A stretch of DNA of 64,000 nt, taken from the NCBI GenBank assembly GCA_012845835.1, contig JABAKD010000005.1, forward strand, positions 4,579,155 through 4,643,154, written 5' to 3'. The notes beneath the pieces are model-generated. The model searched no databases. It was not told where the DNA came from and saw nothing but the letters and a program-made list of their open reading frames with translations. Below, piece after piece: positions 1 to 9,117 of this stretch (position 1 is its first letter; each line of letters starts with the position of its first letter). Position numbers and translations under genes: made by a program. The stretch comes from Undaria pinnatifida. Taxonomy: Eukaryota; Sar; Phaeophyceae; Laminariales; Alariaceae.

Positions 1-78
1 TTCAATTATTAACTAGTTAGCACTAACAAATTCTGAAGGGGGGGTTCGGCTCGATCGCAGGCTATATGTCGGTCCGAC

Positions 79-207
79 CTCGGGGTCGAGAATATTCTCC
101 CGCATAGCGTTGAACGCGGCGTCGAACACTTGAACATGCCCGGACAAAACTGCGTGCGTCAGGAGACTCCGACCCCAAGAGTCCTTCAGTCTCAGCTGCC
201 CGCGAAT
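79..207 (-). CDS. Ankyrin-like repeat exon of left paralogue (129 bp, phase 0)
   Basis: This exon encodes one 43-residue ankyrin-like unit with the core DSWGRSLLTHAVLSG followed by VQVFDAAFNAMREN. Its acceptor follows a pyrimidine-rich run ending in TTCGACAG, and its donor reads CCCGAG then GTCGGA, so it begins and ends between codons. The exon at 58870-58998 is a close copy of the same length. Ankyrin-type repeats normally serve in protein binding; no partner can be inferred. The next 3' exons lie beyond the left edge of the window. Repeat class and boundaries are well supported; whether the gene is expressed is unknown, because the upstream exon at 1584-2426 contains a stop. Confidence 0.75.
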
Positions 208-377
208 CTGTCGAACGGGAGCGCGCGGGGGAGGAGAGGCACGGGTTCCCGAGGCAATTAACATTCCGTGGAATTATTTGAACAACGCAAACGGCGCAGT
301 CTTTTGTAGAAGCAACTACAGAATGCAGCAACATCAGTGGGCAGCGAGGCTTGCCGTGATAAGCGTATAGAACCAAG
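208..377 (-). other. Intron shared with the right paralogue
   Basis: No exon is seen. The stretch resembles 58999-59160: both contain an interrupted copy of CAGAATGCAG followed by AACATCAGTGGGC and a GCTTGCCGTGATAAG-type segment. This shows that introns as well as exons were duplicated. Confidence 0.55.
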
Positions 378-650
378 GACGCGTGCTACGATAGAGGAGG
401 TGGACCACGTTTTTTTTCTAATACTTCCCCTTAATTGAGGAGGTTAAGACATGTCCTTCTTAACTGGAAAACTGATTTGGAGGGAAATAGTCAACTGCTA
501 CCGGATGGAAAATCTCATATGGCCTAGGTATACAACGAGAATCAAGAGGAAAATGTATACCTACGAATAATGACTTCCGACGATTTTTTACCGTCTTTCG
601 GGAACCATTTCAGCCGAAAAGTGCTACCTCTATCTATCGTAGCACGTGCC
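378..650. mobile_element. Family A MITE-like element, full length
   Basis: Left end GACGCGTGCTACGATAGAGG and right end CCTCTATCTATCGTAGCACG form terminal inverted repeats around about 270 bp without coding capacity. Internal landmarks shared with other copies are a GGCCTAGG-TATACAACGAGAA segment, a TTCCGACGATTTT segment and a TTTCAGCCGAAAAGTG segment next to the right end. It lies in an intron of the left ankyrin-like gene. Confidence 0.75.
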
Positions 651-1583
651 ACGTTCATACGACAACACGGACCGGCTACTGCGGTAGGGGGGCAGCAGCT
701 TTTTCCCTCCGAGGCTCTTAACCTATTGACGAGCCCCATGCCTCACCCAAAATCTGCCTTTTGTTTTTACGCTGCAAGTAAGAGCAAATGAATAAGCACA
801 CGGCCTACACGTACATAGACAGGCTGGTTCAAGAAACACCCCCCAAATTCTCTCCCTCACGAATGCCGCTCGCAATATCTAGTTAAAGGGGGAGTGTTTG
901 GCATCGCACTGACCCCCATGACCAACGGAAGAGGGTGACATGGGGCCAGCTTTTTTTAACGGTCTTAGGCTGTCTCTAGGAGCGACACCTCGTATCGACC
1001 AATGACATGCCTTCATTTTTTTTTAATACGGTTCAGGCATTTCCCAAGCGGGGTCGAGAAAAAACATTGCGACGCATTTTGCACTAACTAACCGGCTGGA
1101 CGTACTCCAAGGCATATCTGTAGATTTCTTTTTACGCGCAAAACCTCGAAGATCTGACCTGACTGTGTTCAACATTAAGCCGAATCTAGCGGAAAACTGG
1201 ATCCTACACTAAAACGAAGTTATTTGAAGGAAATAACGTTTCTTACTCGTTTTTACGCACAAAAGTCAAAATGTCCACGCCGTTGTTGAGAGATAGACCC
1301 TGAGATTTTTCACACGTGTTCTACATGTATGTCCATCCCGATGCCTGACCTCGTGGGACTTTTTTCGTCAGACAAAAAAAAACAAAAAAAAACATCGGGT
1401 GGGGATTTCGCATGGGCATATAGAAGACGTGTGCAATGTTTCGTTGTTTGAATCGAAAAACGGCGTGGACATTCGCCGGAGAATACATTTGGGGGATTTA
1501 ACGTTAACCAGCCTGTACGTAGACAGAAACCCCTATTTTTAAAAAATTGTGACATTCGGACGAGTCTGGCATCAGTTCCTTAC
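651..1583. other. Intron without a recognised gene
   Basis: The part around 655-730 (a CTACTGCGGTAGGG core and a TTTTTTCCCTCCGAGG segment) matches 59170-59230 in the right paralogue. From about 780 to 1500 there are A/T runs and no ORF with a convincing repeat motif. The last 80 bases before the exon, containing GTAGACAGAAAC and GACATTCGGACGA, resemble parts of 59740-59960. Confidence 0.5.
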
Positions 1584-2426
1584 CTGCTCCTTCTACAGCA
1601 CGTCCTCTACCATAGACCATGCCGCCTTGAACACCACCAAACTGGGGTCCATCATACCCTTTCCCCGACGCAATAACGCGGCCATCGGGTCATCGAACTT
1701 TTCAGCTTGCGGGTCTTGCGAAATTGCTCGGTTGACACTCGCGCCACGCCACCTCTCAGCAGAATAACCTAGCGTATCATCCGACCCCTCCGGAGGAAAA
1801 TCGGCGCTCGTGTCGCTCTCGTGCCAATTTGTAGGGCGCGGAGGCGGCAGGTTGTCTTCCCCTTGGTCCGTCTTGCTTTCCTCAGAAATGCCCCCTAGAC
1901 GGTTAGGCCGACGTTCCGGATGGTTTTCCTTCGAGATGTCTCGTAGAAGACTGGTCCCACGTTCCAATTGTTTTTCCTTGGGGATGCCTTGCAGGCGGAC
2001 GGGCTGTCGCACTGGGTGGACTTGAGTGCTCGTGTTGCCAGGGCTCGGAGGCTGATGCACTTGGCGAGCCTGAGTATTCCCTTGTCCAGGGCTCGGAGGG
2101 TCTGCAGCAGTGGCGGGCACAAAGATGTGCTGCTGCTGCTGGGCACGGTCTTGCTGTGGATGCTGGGTGGCCTCTTGCCGCTGCTGCTGGGGAAACTGTT
2201 GCCGCTGCTGCTGGGGAAACTGTTGCCGCTGTTGCGGGGCAGGCTGTTGCTGCTGTTGGTTGTGGGTAAGCTGTTGCCACCTTTGCGTAGAAAACCCTTG
2301 TCGTTGCCGCTGATGCGCGGTGGCCTGCCTGAGGCCGGGGTGGGGGTGGCGATGTGTGACCCCAGACGCCCCGTGCATGAGAAAGCTCATCCCATCGCTG
2401 TCTGTGCCCTCCACTAGTGCCCTCAC
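1584..2426 (-). CDS. Gln-rich ankyrin-like exon, left copy, with in-frame stop
   Basis: This 843 bp exon runs from an acceptor (ATTGTAG then GTGAGG) to a donor (GAGCAG then GTAAGG). In order it encodes an ankyrin-like start (TDSDGMSFLMHGASG), a Gln-rich tract of about 75 residues with repeated QQFPQQQR, two SPG-x-NT units of about 16 residues, and a polar stretch ending in SAERWRGASVNRAISQ and SLVVFKAAWSMVEDVL. The next codon is TAG where the right paralogue has TGG, only four codons before the donor. If spliced as in the right copy, translation would stop here and lose all downstream repeats. The Gln-rich tract is probably a flexible linker. The copy may be a pseudogene, a truncated-protein allele, or affected by a sequencing error. 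Confidence 0.7.
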
Positions 2427-2470
2427 CTACAATACGCAGCGTCAAGAGAATACATTTGAGGGTTAAACAT

Positions 2471-2726
2471 GATTCCATCAGAAGTGGGGGAGGGGGAGGC
2501 GGTTTGATGCATGAGAAGACGAGCGGAGGGTGCTGATGCGTGGCGGCAAGAAGGTATAGTTGGGGGTTGAAAATATTTTTTTCTCAAATAGGGGAGGGGG
2601 GACAGTTGATGCATGAGAGGATTGGGGGGGTGGTGCTGATGCGTGGTGACCGTCCTGGGATGAAGATAGGGGTGTCTATCTGTGGCGCCAGACGCTCCGT
2701 GCATGAGGAAGGTCGTCCCATCGCAA
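2471..2726 (-). CDS. Probable ankyrin-like exon with low-complexity His/Pro tail, left copy
   Basis: After an acceptor-like TTGCTACAAG, the minus strand encodes CDGTTFLMHGASGATDRHP, nearly the same as the opening of the neighbouring Gln-rich exon (SDGMSFLMHGASGVTHRHP). It continues into a low-complexity stretch containing MHQHHPP and MHQLSPLP. The right paralogue has the same arrangement at 60846-61071. The two adjacent exons therefore look like an internal duplication. The reading frame stops just inside the next exon, so a donor must exist before about 2440, but I could not place it. The low-complexity part may be intron. Confidence 0.45.
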
Positions 2727-2764
2727 GTCTTGTAGCAACGTGTAAAAGCCGCATTCTACTATAA

Positions 2765-3035
2765 TAATAAGACTAGAAGCTGTTACAGGCACAGGCCACC
2801 CTTTGCAGGTCTATGCAGGTTCCACGTTGGTCACTCACTTGTACTAGACAATAAGATTTCGTATGAGTCCGCACGCTACGAATTAGAGCTGAAGGTGTGC
2901 AATTCCTCGAAACAAGAGCATTATCCCCTTTTTCGTGTACGCACATCCCTTTAAAGGCGTGTGAAACACCTTTATATAGTTTCCGTATGTATATATTACG
3001 CGTTATGCGTCCAGAGCACTAGCATTACACTAGCC
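2765..3035. repeat. Direct repeat copy 1 (partner at 3715-3965)
   Basis: Matching landmarks in the same order in both copies: CACAGGCCACCCTTTGC, GTTGGTCACTCACTTGT, GTGTGCAATTCCTCGAA, TTATCCCC and GTGAAACACCTTTATATA. The copies are about 930-950 bp apart and diverged. Both lie in introns of the left gene. Confidence 0.7.
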
Positions 3036-3238
3036 CACCCTAACTGTATTTGCAGAAATACGGAAGCTTCGGGGAAGCACCGGTTCCACGGTTTAGAACA
3101 CGACTTGAAGATGCGGTTGTTCAAAACCTACTTCCACACCTCTACCCTCCGAGGCTACGAAGCCTGAAGGAAAATGCAAAGGCAGATAACCAGGCCTAGG
3201 CTATCAGCCAAAAGGGTGTGCATGGACGGCGACGCTAC

Positions 3239-3549
3239 CTCAGCGGTGCTGAGTAGGGCCGGGGACAGAGGCATGGCTGGTGGAATGAACAGCAACGCCA
3301 CACCAGCAAGACTGGGGCGATCTCTGGTCAGAGGCGTGCCTGGTAGCTTTGATGCAACAGAAAAGGCAGTCTTTGGTGTTGCCTTGGCGGCAGACGTGCA
3401 TGTTTGCTCAAAACGCGGCGTACATGTTTGCTCAAACATTCTAGTCTCGCCAGAGGAGCGGCTCTCCTCGCGAACGTGGTCGGTCAGGGGAAGCTCGCTG
3501 GCACCGGCGGGGAGCGAGCTGGTCGATTGCAAAGGTCTCTTCCGAGGCT
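3239..3549 (-). CDS. Possible Ser/Thr/Pro-rich exon of left ankyrin-like gene
   Basis: The minus strand is open from an acceptor-like TTAAGCAG to a donor reading GCTGAG then GTAGCG. The peptide is polar and low in complexity (QSTSSLPAGASELP, SSGETRMFEQTC, a second FEQTC, TPKTAFSVASKLPG). It contains a short internal duplication, TPRFEQTC after MFEQTC. Length modulo three does not match the phase-0 rule of the repeat exons, and no matching exon was found in the right paralogue. The plus strand is also open here, so this could be a GC-rich non-coding stretch. Confidence 0.3.
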
Positions 3550-3714
3550 CTGCTTAACGCGAAAAATCGCGCCAGCTGGTTGATTCGTCGGTGGCGGTGA
3601 AAAATGCGAGAGCTCATTGCGTACTCTACTCGTGAGTCGGAGCAATGAACAATGTAAACGAAGGGAAACTGCAAATAGAGAATATCCAGAACGACGACGT
3701 CATCTTTAATAAAG

Positions 3715-3965
3715 CGGGGACTGTTACCGACACAGGCCACCCTTTGCGGCCATCTCTACTAGGCAGGCTCCAAGTTGGTCACTCACTTGTGCGGCCACAC
3801 GTCACGAACGTAGAACTTACCGTGTGCAATTCCTCGAAGCAAAAGTATTATCCCCCTTTTCCTATTCACACATGCCTTCCGTAAGCATGTGAAACCCTTT
3901 ATATAACTTCCGCATGTAGATCTTACGCCTTGTTAGGCTTCCAGGGCAATACCATAAAACTGCCT
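3715..3965. repeat. Direct repeat copy 2 (partner at 2765-3035)
   Basis: Carries the same ordered landmarks as 2765-3035, including CACAGGCCACCCTTTGC and GTGTGCAATTCCTCGAAG. The stretch between the copies includes the possible exon at 3239-3549. Confidence 0.7.
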
Positions 3966-3999
3966 ATGGTCCACGTATAGAGCAAAAGTATTGAACCCA

Positions 4000-4247
4000 T
4001 TTTGCTACAGTAGAGGTCTACCAGTTTTTTCTCTGGGGTTCCTCAATGTGGGAGCTTAAGACCTCTCCCAAAAGCCGATTTGAAGCAAAAAGAAAATTTT
4101 ACGGGATAAAAAATGCCATGGCCTCGGGTACACAACGAGAATCACGAAACAAAATTACGATTTTCCGACGATTTTGGGTCAATTAAGGAGTCCCGTCATC
4201 CAGGAACAAATCTAGCCAAAAGTGCTACCTCTGCCGTGGCATGCGTC
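4000..4247. mobile_element. Family A MITE-like element
   Basis: Ends are TTGCTACAGTAGAGGT and ACCTCTGCCGTGGCATGCGT. The interior has the family order: poly-T, CTCAATGTGGGAGCTTAAGA, GCCATGGCCTCGGGTAC, TTTTCCGACGATTTTGGGT, AAGGAGTCCCGTCAT. Confidence 0.75.
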
Positions 4248-4295
4248 GCTTATTGCTTTCTGTATGCAGGGCTTCTCAAATGTGCAACTACCGGA

Positions 4296-4385
4296 CATGC
4301 ACATATATATCACACAGCTTGCAAAGATGAGTTTCGACGAAATCTTCGATCTCACAGCTGGAGTGTATTTTAATTTTTATAATAT
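4296..4385 (-). mobile_element. Family C fragment (terminal part)
   Basis: Contains CACACAGCTTGCAAAGATGA, GTTTCGACGAAATCTTCGAT and CTCACAGCTGGAGTGTATTT, followed by a TA-rich run. This is the end segment found in all family C copies. It stops before the telltale GTCGCCGACCTATATCC part. Confidence 0.75.
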
Positions 4386-4439
4386 ATATATATATATATC
4401 TCGGGGAATGGCGATCGCGTATGTCATCAAATGTACTAG

Positions 4440-4683
4440 CTATACAGGTACTTCAAGTCGCGATCGCGTTTCCAAAATATTTATCAGCTGTACATCTAGC
4501 CCATGGCATCGTCTGTCGATGCCGCGCGAGCCAGGTTTGTCAAAGCCGACCTTTGAGTAAGGCATGGAACTTCTCGAGCGAGAACACCGTCGAAAAACTA
4601 CGAGATGCACCTCACACACGTACTACTAATAGTGCTAATAGTGCGGTGCAGGTTCCACCACTACTGTTCTGGGAGCTCTATTT
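4440..4683. repeat. Block shared with the right end of the window (63735-63960)
   Basis: Shares TCGCGATCGCGTTTCCAAA, CTAGCCCATGGCAT, GAGTAAGGCATGGAACTTCT and GAGATGCACCTC in the same order with 63735-63960. It extends the colinearity of the two paralogous gene regions beyond their exons. Confidence 0.7.
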
Positions 4684-4930
4684 GCTACGATAGCACCTCC
4701 TCAAAGCAGAGATTTTCATTAACGAACGTTTCATGGCTGCTCGACACTCGAGGGAGGGTGCTACTCGAGAAAAGTCTCCCAAATATTTTACTTGCACGCA
4801 AAGGACCATCGAACGATTGCGTCGGGGTGGTTAGACGCACCGTATTACAAGAGAAAACGGCCGAGAGCTGGTTTCAAAACCGGCGATTTTGTTAAAGAAA
4901 AGTCGGGGGGTCTCCCGTTAAACGACTCCT
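4684..4930. mobile_element. Family B MITE-like element
   Basis: Ends carry CTACGATAGC and CGTTAAACGAC. The interior has the family B landmarks TTAACGAACGTTTCATGGCT, GCTCGACACTCGAGG, ATCGAACGATTGCGTCGG and GAGCTGGTTTCAAAACCGGC. No coding capacity is seen. Confidence 0.7.
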
Positions 4931-4989
4931 CACCTCCAACAAAAGGTTTTCAGCAAGCTGAAAGTGCAAACCAGATGGCGTAGGAACAC

Positions 4990-5106
4990 ACAATGAAAAA
5001 CAAACTTCAAATAAAAATGACAATCCTACGATTTACTTCATGGGTTAAGAAGCCCGCCATTCAGAAAAAAGAATTGGACAAAATGTTCTACCTCTATGAT
5101 AGCACG
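4990..5106. mobile_element. Truncated family A element
   Basis: Only one end remains: a GGGTTAAGAAGCCCGCCATT segment followed by TTCTACCTCTATGATAGCAC. The other terminal repeat is missing. Confidence 0.5.
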
Positions 5107-5149
5107 CAAACTCTACGGTAGCGTCAAGCGTCCACAAAGGCACAAGCTG

Positions 5150-5250
5150 TTTTCAACGGGGAGAGGTTTGACTTGATTGCTCGTTGACCGCAGCCGTCAC
5201 CATCCAGTTGGCACCCGCCCAGTGGTGTTCCATGCAGGAGGCCAACATCA
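5150..5250 (-). pseudogene. Decayed copy of an ankyrin-like exon
   Basis: The minus strand here aligns with the exon at 5858-5986: both share GGTGACGGCTG, GTCAACG and AAGTCAAACCT near their 3' ends. In this copy the LMHAA motif is lost, the frame is shifted and the splice donor GT is replaced by AAAACA. The right end of the window (63965-64000) begins to repeat the sequence just beside it. Confidence 0.5.
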
Positions 5251-5559
5251 AACACACAAAACATCCAAAGTGAACCATATTCTACTAACTCTAAGTACGT
5301 GCAGACGTGTGACTAGCTGCCTCTATGGACGGGGAAGGGCTTAATACCAGCCGTAACCGCGTTGCAAGGGGATACCGTAGTGATCAATGCCTACAGTGCC
5401 GGCATGTGCGCTATAGAGATAACATACCGGCACTAAAGCGGCAACCGGCACTACTCCGCATACTGACACCACTGGTTCTTCCCGTCTGTGCCAAGCGAAT
5501 CCCCAGGCACTGTATCGGCCAACCGGCACTAATTACCCGGGGCAATAGAGAAACCCCCT
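5251..5559. other. Intronic stretch with scattered CCGGCACT motifs
   Basis: No exon is recognised. CCGGCAC(T) occurs at about 5399, 5429, 5446 and 5522 at irregular spacing. Short ORFs exist on both strands but none has a repeat or domain signature. Confidence 0.3.
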
Positions 5560-5832
5560 GACGCGTGCTACGAAATAGGTAGCATTTTAAAAAATGCAGA
5601 AACATTTTCTTGATGACGGGGGCACCTTAACCCCAATTTCGTCGGAATTTTCAGTGTTTTAATCGTTTTGTGTTCCGCATTTTATTCATACTTAAGCTTC
5701 GCGACTTTTGTCGGGAGGCACTGGTGTTTTTCACGGAAGATAATCAGTGTTTTGAGGTTAAGGGGTAAAGAGCTCATCAATAGGTTATGAGCCTCAGCAA
5801 AGATTATGGTGAACATCTACCGTAGCGTGCAC
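5560..5832. mobile_element. Family A element abutting a repeat exon
   Basis: Left end GACGCGTGCTACGAAATAGG, right end ATCTACCGTAGCGTGCACA, with GGCACCTTAACCCC and TTTCGTCGGAATTTTCAG inside. Its right end lies about 25 bases from the splice donor of the exon at 5858-5986. Confidence 0.65.
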
Positions 5833-5857
5833 ACCCTACTGTAACGGACAGGCGTAC

Positions 5858-5986
5858 CTTCACCGGGGGTAGGTTTGACTTGCACGCGTTGACTACAGCC
5901 GTCACCCCCATCTGACATCCACTCCGTGCCGCATGCATGAGCACGTTTCGGCTGTCTGCCGACGTCTCAAGCAGTTGCTCCTCGAC
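5858..5986 (-). CDS. Ankyrin-like repeat exon (129 bp, phase 0)
   Basis: It encodes a 43-residue unit beginning VEEQLLETSADSRNV, with the core LMHAARSGCQMGV and ending NLPPVK. The acceptor is GTGTGTGTCCCAAG and the donor is GTGAAG then GTACGC. It has the same length and phase as 79-207, 7516-7644 and 58870-58998, with no frame disruption. It likely belongs to the left gene, between the exons near 7.5 kb and 2.7 kb; that linkage is inferred from strand, spacing and phase. Confidence 0.75.
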
Positions 5987-6224
5987 CTTGGGACACACAC
6001 ACCGGAGCAGGAGACAAGACATACAGAGCGCTGTTCATTCCGCGGTCGATGCTATATACTCAACGCGTGTAAAAGTAAAAAGGATGCATTTTTTACTCAC
6101 AGAAAATCACGATTAGCCAGGCTCATCGTCAACAAAATGTGCCTGTTACTAACACGGTTGCGTGTTTTCAACAGCACTCGACTATAAACCTAGGCCAGGG
6201 GATCCCTCGGCGATTTTACTTTCA

Positions 6225-6558
6225 TTTATCTCAAGTCAGTTTTTGCCTCAGACGGGCATAGCTCTCCTCCAGTGAGGAGCCTCAGCCAAAAAAAGGTGTA
6301 CCTCCATCATATTTATCTCAAACCAGTGTTTGCCTCATAGGGGCATAGAACTCAAGTGAGGAGCCTCACTAAAAAAAAAAGTGTACCTCCGTCGAATTTA
6401 CCTCAAATCAGTATTTGTCTCAGAAGGGCATTGAGCTCCTCAAGTGAGGAGCCTCAGCCAAAAAAAGGTGTACCTCCATCGTATTTCTCTCAAATCAGTT
6501 TATGCCTCAGAGAGGCATAGAGCTCCTGGTGGAGGAGCCTCAGCATAAAATAGGTGAA
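6225..6558. repeat. Tandem array, about four units of roughly 85-93 bp
   Basis: Each unit has TCTCAAATCAGT-like, TTTGCCTCAGA, GGGCATAGAGCTCCT, AAGTGAGGAGCCTCAGCC, an A run and GGTGTACCTCCATC in that order. GAGCTCCTCAAGTGAGGAGC is a palindrome-like element seen elsewhere (about 9630, 45830, 47880, 62245). The array lies in an intron of the left gene. Confidence 0.8.
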
Positions 6559-6809
6559 TGTGCCCCGTAATGCGTTGAGGAAAAGCGAGCCACTGCTAAA
6601 CTGTAGGGTTTCCCCAACACCTGAGGCCAAGGCATCGATAAGGGGGCAGGGTACGCCCACTTTTCTCGCCAACTGCGGGCGCCACTCTGCAGGCCACTCA
6701 CAAGTGGGTATGCACACCAGCCTCAAAAATCGGGTTTTTTTTTTTTGTTTTTTGTTGGCACACTACGTACCGATAGAAGAGGCGCGCGACAGTTTTTTTT
6801 CGGCCATCA
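6559..6809. other. Intronic stretch, no recognised feature
   Basis: Contains a poly-T tract near 6728-6745. Short ORFs are present on both strands, but no repeat motif or convincing splice-bounded exon was found. Confidence 0.3.
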
Positions 6810-7025
6810 CATGGTAGGGGTTGCACTTCTTGAGACAAGAACAGGTATACCTCTGGCCAGTTGAGCTCCTCGGGTGAGGAACCACCGGTTAGTTTTGACA
6901 ATTTCTGGAGTGTATTTCGTTTTAGGACTAAGTCACTGGAGCTTGGTCGGGTTGCGCGGACGACTGCCCTTCGACGTCATGCCTAGGGCGAGAGATTGAC
7001 CTCGTCATGTTACGACCTGAGAAAC
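6810..7025. repeat. Dispersed repeat J, copy 1
   Basis: Shares GGGGTTGCACTT-TTGAG, GGTTAGT near the middle, TCGTTTTAGGAC and GAAGCTTGGTCGGGTTG-like segments in the same order with 47690-47900. A reverse partial copy lies near 54740-54860. It may be an unclassified non-autonomous element. Confidence 0.6.
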
Positions 7026-7094
7026 TTTCTGTTTCACCTCTACCTTACCGTGGGATATCTCTTTCGTGAGACTCCTCACTTGGGGATCGCTGGG

Positions 7095-7195
7095 TCACTT
7101 TGACGGCAATCATTGACGGCCACCATTGACGGCAATCATGAACGGAAACTATTGACGGCAAACATTGACGGCAATCATTGACGGCAATCAAAGTG
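7095..7195. repeat. Short tandem array of an ATTGACGGCAATC unit
   Basis: About seven imperfect units of 12-13 bases (TTGACGGCAATCA with single changes) follow one another. Lies in an intron of the left gene. Confidence 0.85.
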
Positions 7196-7515
7196 CAACA
7201 CAATGAGCAATACGTATTGTGTTTTCTTTCGGTATAAACCAAAAAAGAAGAATGCGGGTATTATATGGAGGTTACGGTAGTTTTGTTACTTTGAGGGCTT
7301 CGTTTTTCAACCACTTGGAGTCGGTCGCGGCGCGAGTATCTCTCTCTCTCGGTTGTGGTTTTTGGTTTCACGCTAAGCACTGTCAAGGAACTGTTAGGTA
7401 TGATGTGCCAACAAAATGCCCCGGTGCACATATAGTAAGCGGGTCGTTGGTCGACCTGGCTTCGGTTGAAACGAGAGAGGACATAGCAATACTTTATGGT
7501 TTTCTCGTCCCTCAC

Positions 7516-7644
7516 CTCATCCGCAGAGAAATGAGCCCCAATCGCTTTCAAAACGGCATCAAACGACGCACTGCTACCCACGCCGGCGGCGTGCATAAGC
7601 ACCGTCTTCCCCATGTAGTCGCTGTCCAGCAATCGATCACGGCT
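7516..7644 (-). CDS. Ankyrin-like repeat exon (129 bp, phase 0)
   Basis: It encodes 43 residues: SRDRLLDSDYMGKT, the core VLMHAAGVGSSASFDAVLKA and a tail ending FSADE. The acceptor follows GAAATGGCAG and the donor is GATGAG then GTGAGG, a strong consensus. DAVLKAIG matches the FDAALKAM segment of the exon at 58870-58998, supporting one repeat family. The polypyrimidine tract is weak, so an upstream acceptor is possible, but the 129 bp length agrees with the other exons. Confidence 0.75.
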
Positions 7645-8264
7645 CTGCCATTTCACGCCCAACGAGACACGTGCAATTTCGCATGACGTGGAAATCGTTT
7701 TTCTTTTAAGGTTCTGTCGTTGAACGCACGGAACGAACAAGCATCTTTTCCAGTAGAGACCAAGCCTATGGTAGGGAGGGGAGGGGGGTCCACCCTTTGC
7801 AACAAGCGAGTTTAAGCCGCTTGTGCCAGTGGCTCTGTACGCCACTGGCAGAAAGACGGTAGTGGGCGATTTGGCGCGACGCCGCTACCCGTGCTATTGC
7901 CGATTCACATCACAAAATTTAAAAAAACAAAGACGCGCAAGGCCGCGAAAGAACAGGGCGGTCACTGGTGCTTGCGACCCCGAGCCACTTCTGAAAGCGC
8001 CACTTAAAGTGACCCCTGTACAGTAGCCTTAGTCTAAACGTTGTTGAAATCGTCAATGGATAACGGTGCTACTGGCAGAGCGCACAGAGGTGGGACAACA
8101 TCGGTTCGCCAGGCGGGACAGGAATCGGTCAAAAAAAGACGGGCCACCCCGTAGAGCGAAAGAGACAACATGATTCTAGTCGTGTGACACGGCGAAATGC
8201 GGGTGCCTTTCGCCTTACGCAGCGACCTACAAATACTCAAGACGGCAACCAATCGGGCACAAAC
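7645..8264. other. Intron, no recognised feature
   Basis: ORFs of up to 67 residues on the plus strand (7823-8026) are basic and lack any recognisable motif. No family A-D element was found. Confidence 0.3.
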
Positions 8265-8408
8265 CTCAGCAAGCTTTATCCGCTCTAGGACGTCCCTCAT
8301 GATCGGCACCGTCCCACTGCCCGCCGCGAGCATGGCTAGCGTCAGGCCCCACTGATCCTTCGCCACAAGCTGGGTGTTGGCCAGACCCATCACTGAGGTT
8401 TGAAGAGT
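8265..8408 (-). CDS. Ankyrin-like repeat exon (144 bp, phase 0)
   Basis: Acceptor CTTCTTTACCGCACAG, donor GCTGAG then GTTTGT. The 48-residue product begins TLQTSVMGLANTQL, has the core DQWGLTLAMLAAGSGTVPI and ends RIKLAE. The last 43 residues align with the 129 bp exons, with five residues added at the start. A second AG lies 16 bases further in, but using it would break the frame, so the upstream acceptor is preferred. Confidence 0.7.
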
Positions 8409-8571
8409 CTGTGCGGTAAAGAAGCGGATAGGGCGATATAGCGTGGGGTATTACTAGGAGGCGGGGGAGGTAAGGAATTTAGCTGAACCCCCGACGTCTC
8501 GTCAAAGGCCGTGTAACGCCGGGGGACCTCTACTTCTTGAAAAAATTCTATTGGGGCTTACTTTCAGTCAA

Positions 8572-8840
8572 CAAGTGCTACGGTAGTGGTGAACTGGCTC
8601 TTTTTTCCCTTCTGAGGGTGTCGGCTCAATTAACTACTCCAAACCTCACCTTAAAGCTGATTTTGAGGAAACTCGCTAGTGAAATCCGGCGAAGAAACCC
8701 GTGGAAACTCAGGTATACGCTACAACCGTTTTGATTTGCGCGACACGAAAGGCGTTCTGATGAAGTCGGGTTATGGGTCCTCGTGATTCAGAAACTAATT
8801 GGGGCCAAAACAAAGTGTTACCTCTATCGTAGCACGCGTC
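8572..8840. mobile_element. Family A element
   Basis: Left end AAGTGCTACGGTAGTGGT and right end TTACCTCTATCGTAGCACGC. The interior is diverged but keeps a CAGGTATACGCTACAA segment and GGGTCCTCGTGATTCAGAAA near the right end. Confidence 0.6.
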
Positions 8841-9117
8841 AGTCAAGCAGCTGTTCAATCAAGCATTCGCGTCCTCTGATAGGTTTCGGCGAGAGGCGTT
8901 TATCAAATAGTCAAACATGGAAGTGAGGGATCACCGTGTGACACTTTTTATGTCACGCGTTATTGTTCCTGTTCAATATTGCTTTGTTTCATCATCTCAT
9001 TTCGCGATATCTCAACATTGAACCCTCAAACACATGCCCAACTTTCGCGACCGTTGGTCTACCACACGGTCAAATAAAAACCAACCGAAAAACAGGCCAG
9101 GCCGCGGCGCTTCCTAC

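Noticed and set aside
1968-2417. Plus-strand 149-residue frame, Leu-rich, opposite the Gln-rich exon
   Set aside because: It is the antisense reading of CAG repeats. The minus frame has splice sites and a matching paralogue at 59975-60832.
7095-7195. Short regular repeats considered as a CRISPR array
   Set aside because: Units are contiguous without unique spacers and only about 13 bases long, and the surrounding sequence is eukaryotic.
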